DNA of 64,000 nt from Aegilops tauschii subsp. strangulata (GCF_002575655.3 NC_053037.3:319885294-319949293); one strand, 5' to 3'; positions 47,399 to 59,906 are shown, counted from the stretch's first letter. Numbers and translations are program-made. Notes: generated by a model from the letters alone, not told the origin.

Positions 47399-48881
47399 TG
47401 AAAGTGCATTATATCGACTAGAGGGGGTGAATAGGCGATTTTTACAAATTAGTCACTGAGGAATTTCAGGGTGAGGAAATTCCTAAATCATGAACAACTA
47501 GCAGCGGAATAAGTACTCAGATGTAAGCATAACAAAGCAGTAGCACAGTCATCATGATGAAATGAAAACAGGCACTGAGTACAAGAAGCATAAACACATG
47601 ATAAGCAGGCTGAAGACAAACTGACTGAAGAAATAGGATTGAGGAAATTGAGAAAGTCTTTAGTCAAAGTCTTCAAATAGTAAAGATCAAGTACTACAAC
47701 ACTGTATTGAGGAAATGGAAGGGTTGAGGAAATAGAACCAGTAGCTCGGTGACGACGGTGATTTGGTAGACCAGTTCCAACTGCTGTGACAGTTGTACTT
47801 CTGGTTGGAGCGGCTAGGTATTTAAACCTGAGGACACACAGTACGTCCTCACCATATTCTCCTTGAGCTAAGGTAACACAGACCTCGCCCAATCACTCGT
47901 GGTAAGTCTTCAGGTGACTTCCAAACCTTCACAAACTCGGTCACTCGGCGATCCACAATTTCCTCTTGGATGCTCTAGACCATGAAGCCTAACTGTTTGA
48001 AGGATGCCCATTCCTCAAAGGTAACAAGCGTCGGATCCACACAGGAACAATCTCTTCAGTGATGCTCAGTCACTTTGGGTTTGTAGGTGTTTGGGTTTGG
48101 GTTTTCCTCACTTGATGATTTTCGCTCAAAGTCCTCAGAGGATGGGATGCTCTCAATGACAAGTGTCAGTTTCTCTTGGAGCAGCCAACCAGCTAGTGGT
48201 TGTAGGGGGCGGCTATTTATAGTCTAGGGAGCATCCCGACATGATAGGACATAAATGCCCTTCAATGATATGACCGTTAGGTGGGTAGCTATTTGGGACA
48301 GCTGGCGCATAGCACAGCAACGGTCGGATATTTGGGTATCAAATTCCTCAGGGCTATCATGTTCCTCACTTGTAGGCAATCCGCACTAGCAAATTCCTAA
48401 CTCCTCAGTCAAAACAAATTCCTCAGAGACCAGAAGATCTTCGTCTCTGTCACTGAAGAAATTGACTAAACTGCATGAGATTTCCAATGGCTTCACTCGA
48501 AGGTATTGGTAGATGTAAGAATTTGAGACGAGCATCACTTGGAAACTTTTCCTAGGTTATTCCTCGACCCCCTTTAACAGTATGGTGTTTCCTATGACTC
48601 AAGAAAGAGAAAAATGAAACTACAAAAACAAAAGTCTTCACGCTTCATATTCCTCGCATGAATATAAAGTCTGCACGGTCACACCAATTTCTTCACTTTC
48701 AAAGTCTTTAGAACACCAAAGTCTTCAGTTGAAGACATTCATTTTTAGGGGTCGACTTTCTTTGTAAATATTAAACTCCTCATAGACTTATAGACTTGTG
48801 TACACTCACAAATGCATTAGTCCCTTAACCTATAAGTCTTCAATACACCAAAATCAGTAAGGGGCACTAGATGCACTTACA
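47399..48881 (-). repeat. 3' LTR of element B2
   Basis: 1483 bp, TGAAAGTGCA to GCACTTACA on the plus strand, homologous over its whole length to the B1 LTR at 38474-39946. CTATTTATAG near 48210 gives a minus-strand TATA box. Both LTRs are rich in scattered CCTCA/TGAGGAA motifs. Confidence 0.9.
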
Positions 48882-49741
48882 ATCTCCCCCTTTTTGGTGA
48901 TTGATGACAATATAGGTTAAGTTTTCAACGGGGATAAACATATGAAGTGTAAATACTGATATTGAGGAATTTGATTGCAAGATATAGAAGAACTCCCCCT
49001 GAATATGTGCATATGTGAGGAATTTGCTTTTGAGAAGCAATGCACATTGAAGAGTAGAACCATGGAGATCTCCCCCCTATATCTTGTAATTCATACACGC
49101 ATTTGACATATAGATGATCTGAAGAATTTGAAATGCATGATGAAATATGGTGACTGATGTAATTCAGCATGCGTGCATTAACATATATGAGGAAATAGCA
49201 TGCAGAAGAACATAGCAAAAGTATCAGACCACCATCGGTTTTAAGTTTACAACTCGATCCAATAAAGACTTCAGAAGAACGAGAGTTGTAACTTAGCAAA
49301 AAAAACGCCCATATATAGACCCGCTTGAAGACTAACTCAAATTTCTCCCCCTTTGTCATCGAATGACCAAAAGGGGCAAAAAATGAGGACTAATGCCCCT
49401 GAAGAATATCATCACGAAGTCGATGGAGGAGCGCCAGCGTTGTTGGGGTCAGTTGTTGAAGTAGGGCCTGCCGCAGTGTCATCCAAGTCCTCATTTTCAT
49501 CAGTCTCGCGCGATGAAGAATAAGAGCTGGCCACCAAGTGAGGAACTTTGACCTTCTTGAATTTCTTCGAAGGTGGCTGAGACCAGTCAAAGTCTTGCTT
49601 GAAGCCCATCTACTTGAGATCTTGTTCACCATAGAGGTGAGACAATATAGCCCAAGTGCGATCAAATACTTCATGCAGATAATAATGGTTCTTCTTCACT
49701 GTGTTTTGTGTGATAGTCATGTTCTGAAGAATTGAACCAAA

Positions 49742-50728
49742 CTATCTCTTGACCCATTTGTGATTGCGATCGACCTTCTGATGAAGACTGAGGAGAAGCT
49801 CATGATCAGTCATCACTCTAGGAGCAGTGGCTTGAGGATTTGGCTTTGAAGCATTAGCGGCAGAGTCACGAGTGGCAGAGTCATCGTTGGTGGAGTAGGA
49901 TGCTCCTTTGCGAAACTGGCCATCCAATGGACGTGCGCCTTTATCAATGACAGTGGCCTTGCCCTTCTCATCAGCTGAGGAAATTGTCCATTTGAGGACT
50001 TCAATTGGGGGCAAGTAGCTGCCATGGTTATGAGTATCAGCCTTGTAGTTGATTGAAGACCTTGATTTGATGAATCTCATGATCCAAGGAGCGTAAGGCT
50101 TCAATTCAAATGGTGAAAGAGCGACATCGTCCATAGTCCTCGTGAAGAAATCATGGTAGTTGATAGGAACTCCATGGATGATGTTAAATAGCATATTCTT
50201 CATGATGCCAACAACCTCTTCTTCATCAGAGTTGTGGCCCTTGATTGGACTGAGGGTCTTGGTCAATATCCTGTATATGGTCCTTGGCACATAGAGCAAT
50301 TCCTTCATGAGGAATTTGGTTCTTGGGGCTTGGCCAGGCTTCAGAGGCTTCATCAACACTTGCATGAAATGATCAGATAGCTCAGGTTCATGATAGATGA
50401 GTCTTGCACCTTCAAGGGGAGGACTGACTGGTAGGGCATGAAGCAATTTAGAGGCCGATGCTTTGTAGTGAGTGTTCTCAGTCATCCAGTCCAACGCCCA
50501 TGAATTCACATCTTCAGCATTGCCTGTGATGTGCAACGTAGCGTAGAACTGAAGAATTAGCTCTTCATTCCAGTCACAGATGTCGGTGCAGAAATTGAGA
50601 AGCCCAACATCATGAATAACACTGAGGACTGGGGTGAAGCAGGGCAGCGACTCCATATCCATAGGAGGAATATGCTCATGGTCAAAGATCTTGTCCTTAT
50701 CGAATACCAGTGAAGAATAGAAATTCAT
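49742..50728 (-). CDS. element B2 extra ORF, unknown function (328 codons)
   Basis: The longest open frame of B2, lying between the (unseen) pol region and the 3' LTR, the place where some plant LTR elements carry an additional or env-like ORF. It begins MNFYSSLVFDKDKIF, has a compact mixed alpha-helical composition up to about residue 225, and then a Ser/Asn/Ala-rich tail ending NHKWVKR. No protease, RT, integrase, CCHC or obvious transmembrane segment is visible. The frame probably continues upstream through a lesion near 50730 (the preceding frame reads KKQKFKADD-like basic sequence). The product is probably a structural or accessory retrotransposon protein. I do not recognise the family. 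Confidence 0.6.
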   Translation of the reverse strand: MNFYSSLVFDKDKIFDHEHIPPMDMESLPCFTPVLSVIHDVGLLNFCTDICDWNEELILQFYATLHITGNAEDVNSWALDWMTENTHYKASASKLLHALPVSPPLEGARLIYHEPELSDHFMQVLMKPLKPGQAPRTKFLMKELLYVPRTIYRILTKTLSPIKGHNSDEEEVVGIMKNMLFNIIHGVPINYHDFFTRTMDDVALSPFELKPYAPWIMRFIKSRSSINYKADTHNHGSYLPPIEVLKWTISSADEKGKATVIDKGARPLDGQFRKGASYSTNDDSATRDSAANASKPNPQATAPRVMTDHELLLSLHQKVDRNHKWVKR

Positions 50729-51138
50729 TTGACTTGCGGTCCAGAAGCGCTTCCGTCAAAGACGAGCAGAGTCATAGGGGTTGTAATCAATGAAGAATAC
50801 GTGCTCATGGAAGAAATCGTCAGCTTTGAACTTCTGTTTCTTTGAGAAGGATTCTTCGGTTTGGGCTGAGGAGTATCAGTCAGAATCTTCACAGCCTCTT
50901 GAATCACAGTCTTAGGAGCCGCAGGCTAAGGAATTTCAGGTGCAATGTCATCGGGAGCAGCCTGGGTCTCCATTTCATCAACAACATTCACATCAGCACT
51001 AGTGGCTGGAACTTCTTCAGGAATGGCAAGCAGAGAAGCTTGAGGTTCTTCAGAGCCCGTGTGAATTTCTTCGGTCTGAATGGGGACTGAGGAATTTGTT
51101 GCAGAGGAGTGAACAGTGGTGAATTGGGGTGATGACTC

Positions 51139-51657
51139 CTAGTAGTCATCATTCAGAATAGGAGTGGAACACCCAATATCCATGTCTTCATCTTCTTCAT
51201 CAATTTCCTCAACGCCTGCCTCTTCAGCTGTGAACTGAGGCATGTGCGATGATACCAATGGAGTTGAAGTGATATTTTCTACTTCAATTTCCTCATCCAA
51301 CTGCTCTGACAAAGCAGCAGAAGGATCTTCTTCATCAGATCCACTAATTTCATAATCTTCACCAAAGGGAACAATCTCCTTTGATGGCATACTTGAAACA
51401 GGAACAACATCTATAGGATTGTCATAAGAGCTTGCCAAAGTCTTCATTTTCTTTGGTGCTGAAGACTCTGAGGCGGCAGATGCTTTCCTTTTCTTCACAG
51501 CAGCTCGCTCCGCAGCTTTGGTTTTCTTCACTTCTGATGCAGAAGGAAGGATAGGACTTGGCGTTGGTGAAGGAGGAGCAGAGGAATTTGATGCAGTTTC
51601 CTCAGGCGCAACTGATGCAGTTGCCCTGGCTTGTTCAGTGTCTTCAGGCTCAGCAGC
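51139..51657 (-). CDS. element B2 low-complexity acidic ORF segment
   Basis: An open frame on the minus strand from the Sukkula-like insertion point to a stop at 51139. Composition is acidic and Ser/Pro/Ala-rich, with a Lys/Arg patch (KKTKAAERAAVKKRKAS) resembling a nuclear localisation signal and a run of Glu/Asp (EEIDEEDEDMD) near the end. Before the insertion it joined the frame at 55908 onward. No enzyme motif. Function unknown. Confidence 0.5.
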   Translation of the reverse strand, partial: AAEPEDTEQARATASVAPEETASNSSAPPSPTPSPILPSASEVKKTKAAERAAVKKRKASAASESSAPKKMKTLASSYDNPIDVVPVSSMPSKEIVPFGEDYEISGSDEEDPSAALSEQLDEEIEVENITSTPLVSSHMPQFTAEEAGVEEIDEEDEDMDIGCSTPILNDDY

Positions 51658-54600
51658 TGTAACACCCCGGATGTAACTTGCCATATTTGTAACTCCAACT
51701 CTTGCCATTTTCGGCTATGTGTTATGATATTCCCTTCGTGGTCGGGTTTTGTTTTTTCGTTTTGCATTTTGTTTATGTCATGCATTTCATATCATGTCAT
51801 CATGTGCATTGCATTTGCATACATGTTCGTCTCATGCATCCGAGCATTTTCCCCGTTGTCCGTTTTGCAATCCGGCGCTCCCACCTCCTCCGGTGCACCC
51901 CTCTTGTTTTCTTTTCGTGAGCGGGTGTCAAACGTTCTCGGAATGGACCGAGGCTTGTCAAGTGGCCTTGGTGTACCACCGGTAGACCACCGGTCAAGTT
52001 TCGTTCCATTTGGAGGTCGTTTGGTACTCCAACGGTTAACCGGGTAACCGCAAAGTCCATTTGTGTGTGCAGAAAAAACCCCTCTCTAAACAGCCCAAAA
52101 CCCACCAAACTCTTCTCCATGCTCTAGGTCGTTCGATCACGATCGTGTGGGCGAAAACCACACCTCATTTGGACTCTCCTAGCTCCCTCTACCTATATAT
52201 TAGTGTCTCTCCCGAAATCCTACCGCAGTCCAAACCCTAGCCGCCTCCCTCCGCGCGCCGGACACGTCCGCCCGGCGCCGGACGTTTCCCCGCCGCCGCC
52301 CGCGACCAACCAGGGGCCGCCATGTGTCGCCCGACCCGCCGCCGTACGTCGCGCCGCCCGCGGCCCGGAGGCCCGCATCCGGCCCCCGCCGGGCCCGTGC
52401 CCCCCAGCCGCGCCGGCCTCCAGCGCCCCCGCCGCCTTCACCTCCCGCCGGCCCCGCCGCGATCGGCCCCGGCCACCCGCGCCGCCGCCGCGCCGGGGAG
52501 CACCGCCGCAGCCCCCGCGGGCACCCGCGCCCCGCCGCGCCTCGGCTACTCCGGCCGCCCCCCTCGCCGTCCTCCCTTCTCTCCCCGTCGGCCGCCGGCC
52601 CTCCTCCGGCCTCCTCTCCGGCGAAGTTCGCGCCGCCGCCTCGGAAACCCTAGCCCGATCCGATCTGGTCAAACGCCGGAGGTTGACTTTTCCCGTATCC
52701 CGAATTATTCCCAAGTCTTTTATTTTGACGTTACATGCTCATGTTCATAGCATCATAACTCTCTACATATAGCTCCGCTTCATGCGTGTAATATATCGAA
52801 TTGTTTGTCTCATGATGCTCTTCATTTTGTTCCATTGCATCATGTTCATTTGAGGCCATCTTGATGCCCAAATCTCTGGTGCAAGAGTGCTAGTTGCTGT
52901 TATCTGCTGTTACTTATCAGAACTTGGTGATTTGTTATTTTTGTAGCATTTAATCTGTGCATCTTTTGGGCATGAGCTCTACATGTGTTTTGTTGTATGC
53001 CATGCTATCTTTCCAGTGGTGTATGCCATGTATTTTTATGATCTGTGTGGTGACTAGCACAAGCATGCAAACTAGACCCCATAATGTTTCTGATTTCAGG
53101 GACTTAGTGATTTCTCTAAGTCTTCGTCTGCTGTTATTTTGTTGCTATGTAAACTGTATGCTACAGAGAGATCCATGCATATTTTGGTGATGTTCAGTAA
53201 GGATGTTTTGTAGATATAGTTGTAATTGATCCATTCCTGCCCTTGTTTGCAATTATGGAGTGCAATAGCATGACTCAATCTTGCTCTACTTTTGCTATAA
53301 AATATTTCTGGCAGATTGTTTACGTGTTATTCAATTTTGCCAAGCTTGTTGTAGTTGTTTCATCCCTTCTATGTATTTGTTCTTGCCATGGATAGCTTCA
53401 TAAACATGCCAGCTTGCTGTAGGTATGCTAGTTTTGTCATGCATTGCTTTGTGGTGAGTGCATCAAGCTCACCAAGATGCCTTCATATTATTGTTTCTGC
53501 CATGCTCTGTTTTCTGCCAAGTCTGGAACCTGTTAACGAAATTTGCTATGTTTACATGGTTGCCATCATATCTTCTGGTCCTTTATGGCTTATGGTCAGT
53601 AAGGGACTTTTGTTATATGCATTTAGGAGAATACTGCCATGCCTTGTTTTGCCATGTTAAGTTCCTGTAGCATGTTGATTTCGTGCTCTGAACATTGCTA
53701 CCTGATGCTGTTTCAGTCATGTCCAGTAATTTCACCAAGTCTGTGAACCTGATTTCTTTTGCACTTTTGCCATGCTTGTTTGAACCTGTTATGTTGTGAT
53801 CTAGCCATAGCTTAGTGTTCATCTTTTGTCAAGCATCTCCTGTAGATTACTGTCATATGCTTTGTTGCTATATTGGAGTGCTGTAGCATTGTTACTTGTG
53901 GCATTTTAAGTGATATCATGCTGTTAATCGTAGATTCGTGTCATTCTTGTTTTGCTTGCCATTTGCAAACCGTGCATCCGTTTCCGGTGATCTTTATATC
54001 GATTTCAACCGAAATCATCTCATCTTTCCAGTGGCATGCTTGGTTTGCCAAGTTACTGCCTTGTTCATCATTTTTCTTCCGGAGCACGCATATGCATCGC
54101 ATATCATATCTTGCATATCATTCATGTTTTGCATCTTGTTGCTTGTGCATTTCCCGTGATTGATTGTGGTTCCGTTGCTTGTGTTCTTATCTTGGGTAGA
54201 GCCGAGAGACGAGTTCGTGAATGAGGAACCTGTTGAGTACGCTTACGAGGATCAAGCTTTCGACAACTCTGAGAACCTTGCAGGCAAGATGACCATACCC
54301 TCGAAATCACTTCTATCTTTGCTTTGCTAGTTGTTCGTTCTATTGCCATGCTGCGCTACCTACCTCTTGCCATATCATGCCTCCCATTTTTACCATGACA
54401 GCCTCTAACCATCCTTTCCTAGCAAACCGTTGTTTGGCTAAGTTATCGCTTTTCTTCAGCCCTTCTTATAGCGTTGCTAGTTGCAGGTGGAGCTGAAGTT
54501 GGTTCCATGTTGGAACATGGATATGTTGGGATATCACAATATCTCTTGTTATATTAATGCATCTATATTTTTGGTAAAGGGTGGAAGGCTCGGCCTTATG

Positions 54601-55907
54601 CCTGGTGTTTTGTTCCACTCTTGCCGCCCTAGTTTCCGTCATACCGGTATTATGTTCCTTGAGTTTGCGTTCCTTACGCGGTTGGGTGATTTATGGGACC
54701 CCCTTGACAGTTCGCCTTAAATAAAACTCCTCCAGCAAGGCCCAACCTTGGTTTTACCATTTGCCACCTAAGACTTTTCCCCCGGGTTTTCGCGAGCCCG
54801 AGGGTCATCTTTATTTAAACCCCCGGGCCAGTGTTCCTCTGAGTGCTGGTCCAAACTAGAGCCCTTTGCAGCGCCACCTTGGGGAAACTCGAGGATTGGT
54901 TTTAGTTGTACGGACTGCTCATTCGGTGTGCCCCGAGAACGAGATATGTGCAGCTCCTATCGGGATTTGTCGGCACATTCGGGCGGCTTTGCTGGTCTTG
55001 TTTTACCATTGTTGAAATGTATTGTAAACCGGGATTCCGAGACTGATCGGGTCTTTCCGGGAGAAGGTTTATCCTTGGTTGATCGTGAGAGCTTATGATG
55101 GGCTAAGTTGGGACACCCCTGCAGGGTATTATCTTTCGAAAGCCGTGCCCGCGGTTATGAGGCAGATGGGAATTTGTTAATGCCCGGTTGTAGAGAACTT
55201 GTCACTTGACCCAAATTAAAATACATCAACTGTGTGTGTAGCCGTGATGGTCTCTTCTCGGCGGAGTCCGGGAAGTGAACACGGTTTGAGTTATGCTTGA
55301 ACGTAAGTAGGAGTTCAGGATCACTTCTTGATCATTGCTAGTTGACGACCGTTCCGTTGCTTCTCTTCTCGCTCTCTTTCGCGTATGTTAGCCACCATAT
55401 ATGCTTAGTGCCTACTGCAGCTCCACCTCTTTACACCATCCTGTCCTACAAGCTTAAATAGTCTTGATCTCGCGGGTGTGAGATTGCTGAGTCCTCGTGA
55501 CTCACAGATTATACCAAAACAGTTGCAGGTGCCGACGATGCCATTGCAGATGATGGGATCGACCTCAAGTGGGAGTTCGATGAGGAACGTGGTCGTTACT
55601 ATGTGTCTTTTCCTGATGATCAGTAGTGGAGCCCAGTTGGGACGATCGGGGATCTAGCATTTGGGGTTATCTTATTTTCATTTGGATCTTGACCGTAGTC
55701 GGGCTATGTGTGTATTTTGGATGATGTATGAATTATATTTATGTATTGTGTGAAGTGGCGATTGTAAGCCAACTCTCGTTATCCCTTTCTTGTTCATTAC
55801 ATGGGATTGTGTGAAGATGACCCTTATTGCGACAAAACCACAATGCGGTTATGCCTCTAAATCGTGCCTCGACACGTGGGAGATATAGCCGCATCGTGGG
55901 CATTACA
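51658..55907 (+). mobile_element. 4.25-kb Sukkula-like solo LTR
   Basis: Ends TGTAACACCCCGG and GGGCATTACA, perfect 5-bp target duplication GCAGC (51653-51657 and 55908-55912), and no internal LTR repeat: a very long solo LTR. CTATATATTAG near 52194 is a TATA box, followed by a GC-rich, CpG-rich tract (52200-52670) and then long AT-rich sequence. Length, ends and 3' part resemble the LTR of Triticeae Sukkula-type large LTR elements; the name is tentative. Short in-frame segments bounded by splice-like sites occur at 54200-54283, 54487-54557 and 55529-55626. Confidence 0.82.
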
Positions 55908-56988
55908 GCAGCAGATGCTTTGACTGGCCTGGCTTGATCTTCAGGCGCAACACTAGTGGTTGCCCTTGCATTTTCTTCGGTGGCTGGAATAGCTTCATCA
56001 ACCCTGGTGCTCTCATTTTCTTCAGCAGCCTGAATCTTCATCAACGGTGCTGGCATGTTCTTCAGTAGGCTGGGCAAATGCTTCAGCCTGAGGAATTTCA
56101 TGTTGCGTTGAGGCAACAACATTTGAGGTGAATTTTTCAGCCATTTTGATGAATCTGACTTTGGATCCCAGCCAATCTGCACGGTAGGCGTCAAATTCAT
56201 CACCGAGGGTTTTGATCTCAGCTTGCATGGTCACAAGTTCACGAGTTGTCATTTTGACAACATTCTTCTTCAGGTAACACTCCTTCTTGTGCTGATCTTT
56301 CTTCAGCTGATTGGCCTTCTCAAATTTCCATTTTTCCTTGCCTATGAAGGTTGTCAACATGTGACTTTGGCCACGTGTGAGATTGAAGTCAGGCATAGGA
56401 GTGTTGGGATCCTTGTGCCAGAGATCAATGAAGTCCAGGATCAACTTGGGATCCAGCGTCAATGGCACATTAGTGCCTTTGGCTCTAGTGGCCCTTTGCT
56501 GTCTGTCTCTGATGATATCACCAAGTTCATCATCATCAGCTTCGTCTTCACTTGACGGAACGTGGAAGGCAACCTGCTTCATGTGAGGACTTGGTCTAGT
56601 GCCTCGTCCAGCAGTAGCCTTGGTCTTCAGCAAAGTGGGGCCTGACTGAGGAGGGGCTGAAGAACTTGCAGATGCTCCTGAAGCAATTGAGATGCCTGTG
56701 GTCCATTGGCAAGAGGCGAGATGCACGGGTGCTGAGGACTTTGCAGGAGTAGCTGAAGATTTTGCGGCTGGAGGAACTAGAGCAGCTTGAGGAATATGCC
56801 GTGAGGGCAAAGACGAGCTTGGCCATGAGGGCATTGCCGAGGAACTTGGTTTGCGAGCTGGCTTCTTAGGCATAGCCTTCTTGGGCTTGCTAGCAGAGGC
56901 CTCAGCAGCGGCAGCAGCAGAGTCTTCATTGAATTTCCTCATTGCTTCCTTAGCCAGTTTGGCCAGTTTTGCTTGCCGCTTGGCCCAT
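55908..56988 (-). CDS. element B2 Lys/Ala-rich ORF segment
   Basis: An open frame on the minus strand, entering from the E insertion at 56988 and running to a stop near 56022, with a frame change towards 55908. N-terminal part: basic, alanine-rich (WAKRQAKLAKLAKEA, KPKKAMPKKPARK). Middle: LDPKLILDFIDLWHKD. Then a helix-rich charged region (GKEKWKFEKANQLKKDQHKK) that could form a coiled coil. No enzyme motif. It is the upstream part of the same B2 coding region as 51139-51657. Nature unknown. Confidence 0.5.
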
Positions 56989-58438
56989 TGATACGTCTCC
57001 GTCGTATCTATAATTTTTGTTTGTTCCATGCCAATATTCTACAACTTTCATATACTTTTGGCAACTTTTTGTACTATTTTTGGGACTAACATATTGATCC
57101 AGTGCCCAATGCCAGTTCCTGTCTGTTGCATGTTTTTTGTTTCGCAGAAACCCCATATCAAACAGAGTCCAAACGGGATAAAAACGGACGGAGAATATTT
57201 TTGGAATATTTGTGAAATATGGGAAGAAGAATCAATGCGAGATGGTGCCCGAGGGGGCCACGAGGCACGGGGCGCGCCCCTGACCCTCGTGGGCCCCTCG
57301 TAAGGCAGTTGCTGCTCTACTTTGGCCGCAAGAAAGCTAATTTTCGGAGAAAAATCTGGGCGAAGGTTTCAATCCAATCGGAGTTACGGATCTCCGGATA
57401 TATAAGAAACGGTGAAAGGGCAGAATCCCAGAGCACAGAAACAGAGAGAGACAGAGAGACGGATCCAATCTCGGAGGGGCTCTCGCCCTCTCAAGGAAGA
57501 AGAAGAAGGAGGGGGGCTCTCTCCCCCTCTCTCCCGGTGGCGCCGGAACGCCGCCGGGGCCATCATCATCACCGCAATCTTCACCAATAACTTCACCGCC
57601 ATCATCACCAACTCTTCCCCCTCTATGCAGTGGTGTAACCCCTCTTTTACCCGCTGTACTCTCTACTTAAACATGGTGCTCAACGCTATATATTATTTCC
57701 CAATGATGTATGGCTATCCTATGATGTTTGAGTAGATCCGTTTTGTCCTATGGGTTAATTGATGATCGTGATTGGTTTGAGTTGCATGTTTTATTATTGG
57801 TGCTGACCTATGGTGCTCTCCGTGTCGCGCAAGCATGAGGGATCCCTGCTGTAGGGTTTGCAATATGTTCATGATTTGCTTATGGTGGGTGGCGTGAGTG
57901 ACAGAAGCATATACCCGAGTAAGTAGGTTGTTTGCGTATGGGAATAAAGAGGACTTGATACTTTAATGCTATGGTTGGGTTTTACCTTAATGATCTTTAG
58001 TAGTTGCGGATGCTTGCTAGAGTTCCAATCATAAGTGCATATGATCCAAGTAGAGAAAGTATGTTAGCTTATGCCTCCCCCTCAAATAAAATTGCAATAA
58101 TGATTACCGGTCTAGTTATCGATTGCCTAGGGACAAATAACTTTCTCGTGACAAAAAGCTCTTTACCAAAACTAATTTAGTTGTGTCTTTATCTAAACAG
58201 CCCCTACTTTTTATTTACGTGCTCTTTACTATCTTGCAAACCTATCCGAAAACACCTACAAAGTACTTCTAGTTTTATACTTGTTTTAGGTAAAGCGAAT
58301 GTCAAGCGTGCGTAGAGTTGTATTGGTGGTCGATAGAACTTGAGGGAATATTTGTTCTACCTTTAGCTCCTCATTGGGTTCGACACTCTTACTTATCGAA
58401 AGAGGCTACAATTGATCCCCTATACTTGTGGGTTATCA
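56989..58438 (+). repeat. 5' LTR of element E
   Basis: 1450 bp, TGATACGTCTCC to GGGTTATCA. GGATATATAAG near 57395 is a TATA box. Relative to the 3' LTR it lacks about 64 bp (present at roughly 63377-63440) and has a 7-bp insertion near 57105. Confidence 0.88.
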
Positions 58439-58563
58439 AGACCTTTTTCTGGTGCCGTTGCCAGGGAGTTATAGCGTGGGGTGAAATATTCTCGTGTGTG
58501 CTTATTTGCTTTATCACTAAGTAATTTTTATTTGATGTTCTTAGTTGTTCTCTATCTTTAGTT

Positions 58564-59906
58564 ATGGATATGGAACATGAAATACCAAAAAAAATTGGTT
58601 TACTTGCTACTCATGGAGATGGGGAACCTCCTAAAACCCTCGATGCTCGTTATGTGACAGATATTGTGTACTACTTTGATAATCCTGAGAAAACCCCATT
58701 CAATCTGGTAATGGGAGACACGTTGGATCAACGTGAATACTTTAGGGATTATCGCTTGACTCAAAAAGGGAAACTATTATGGGATCAAATTTATATGTTG
58801 AAGTGGTATGCTCAGCAAGTATGCTTGAGATATGATTATACTTGTTGCTCTAGGATGAAGGCTCCACACCTTCCCTTTTCATGCAAATTTAATGATAATG
58901 AAACCTTGGCTTCTTATGCTAGAGGTATATATGATTACTATGATGTGGAACAAATAGAAGAATTTGTTGCTTTTATGGGTGCTTATGAAATTGAATCTAT
59001 GTTCAAAGAGTTTGAAAATCTTTATGATGCTGTTTATAGACCTAAAAATTTAGCTATCCTTAAATATTGCTATGCTAATTATGAATTCAATTCCGATATT
59101 GATGCATTTATTGAGAAAGTCTCTGCTGTCCAAGAAGAGACTAATATTTTGCAGGAATCTATGGAAGAAGAAATTGATGAAACTGTGAGCTCATTGGATG
59201 AAAAGATGAGGAGGAGAGCGAAGAACAAAAGGAGGAAGAGCGGATTGATCACCCGTGCCCACCTTCTAATGAGAGTAACTCTTCAACTCATACATTGTTT
59301 AATTTCCCTTCGTGCTTACCGAAGAATGATTGCTATGATGATTGTTATGATCCCTTTGATTCTTTTGAAATATCCCTTTTTGATGATGCTTGCTACGCTT
59401 GTGGCCAAGATGCCAATATGAATTATGCTTATGGAGATGAACTTGCTATAGTTCCTTATGTTAAACATGAAATTGTTGCTATTGCACCCACCCATAATAG
59501 TCCTATTATCTTTTTGAATTCTCCAAACTACACAATATCGGAGAAGTTTGCCCTTATTAAGGATTATATTGATGGGTTGCGTTTTACTACTACACATGAT
59601 GATTTTGATGAATGTAATATGCATGTGCTTGTTGCTCCTACTTGCAATTATTATGAGAGAGGAACTACATCTCCACCTCTCTATGTTTCCAATATGATAA
59701 AATTGCAAGAAACTGTTTATACTATGCATTGGCCTTTACTATGTGTGCATGAATTGTTCTTTTATGACATGCCGATGCATAGGAAGAGAGTTAGACTTCG
59801 TCATTACATGATATATGTTACTTTGTGCTCACTACTAAATCACAAATCATTGTTAATTAAAATTGTCTTTGATATACCTTGGGATCCGGGTGGATCCATT
59901 ACTTGA
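58564..59906 (+). pseudogene. element E protein of unknown function, one frameshift
   Basis: The ATG at 58564 opens a frame running to 59421, but coding sense moves to another frame near 59200, in the run GATGAAAAGATGAG, consistent with loss of one base; the second frame then runs to a stop at 59906. About 448 codons in all. The first part (MDMEHEIPKKIGLL) is helix-rich and charged, and repeated Asp-Tyr and Tyr-Asp pairs (GIYDYYDVEQ) stand out. An acidic linker follows the break, then a Cys/Asp/Tyr-rich region (DDACYACGQD). Codon use is AT-rich. No gag, zinc-knuckle or enzyme signature is recognisable; a diverged gag-like role is possible but is not shown. Confidence 0.6.

Larger units (their letters stand above)
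47399..56988 (-). mobile_element. LTR retrotransposon B2 (relative of B1), interrupted twice
   Basis: The minus-strand 3' LTR occupies 47399-48881, the polypurine tract complement (CTCCCCCTTTTTGG) follows, and internal sequence runs 48882-51657 and 55908-56988. It is split by a Sukkula-like solo LTR (51658-55907) and then by element E at 56989. The 5' part is outside the window. It inserted into the 5' LTR of Angela C. The visible internal region encodes long acidic/Lys-Ala-rich proteins but no recognisable RT or integrase; those may lie further right or be absent. Confidence 0.85.

Noticed and set aside
52203..52772. 189-codon Pro/Arg-rich frame and its antisense counterpart
   Set aside because: The tract is extremely GC-rich and open in most frames; it is the region behind the LTR promoter, without domain motifs.
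57219..57735. Frames in element E LTR also seen at 63119-63686
   Set aside because: LTR sequence; frames differ between the two LTRs because of indels, so no conserved protein.
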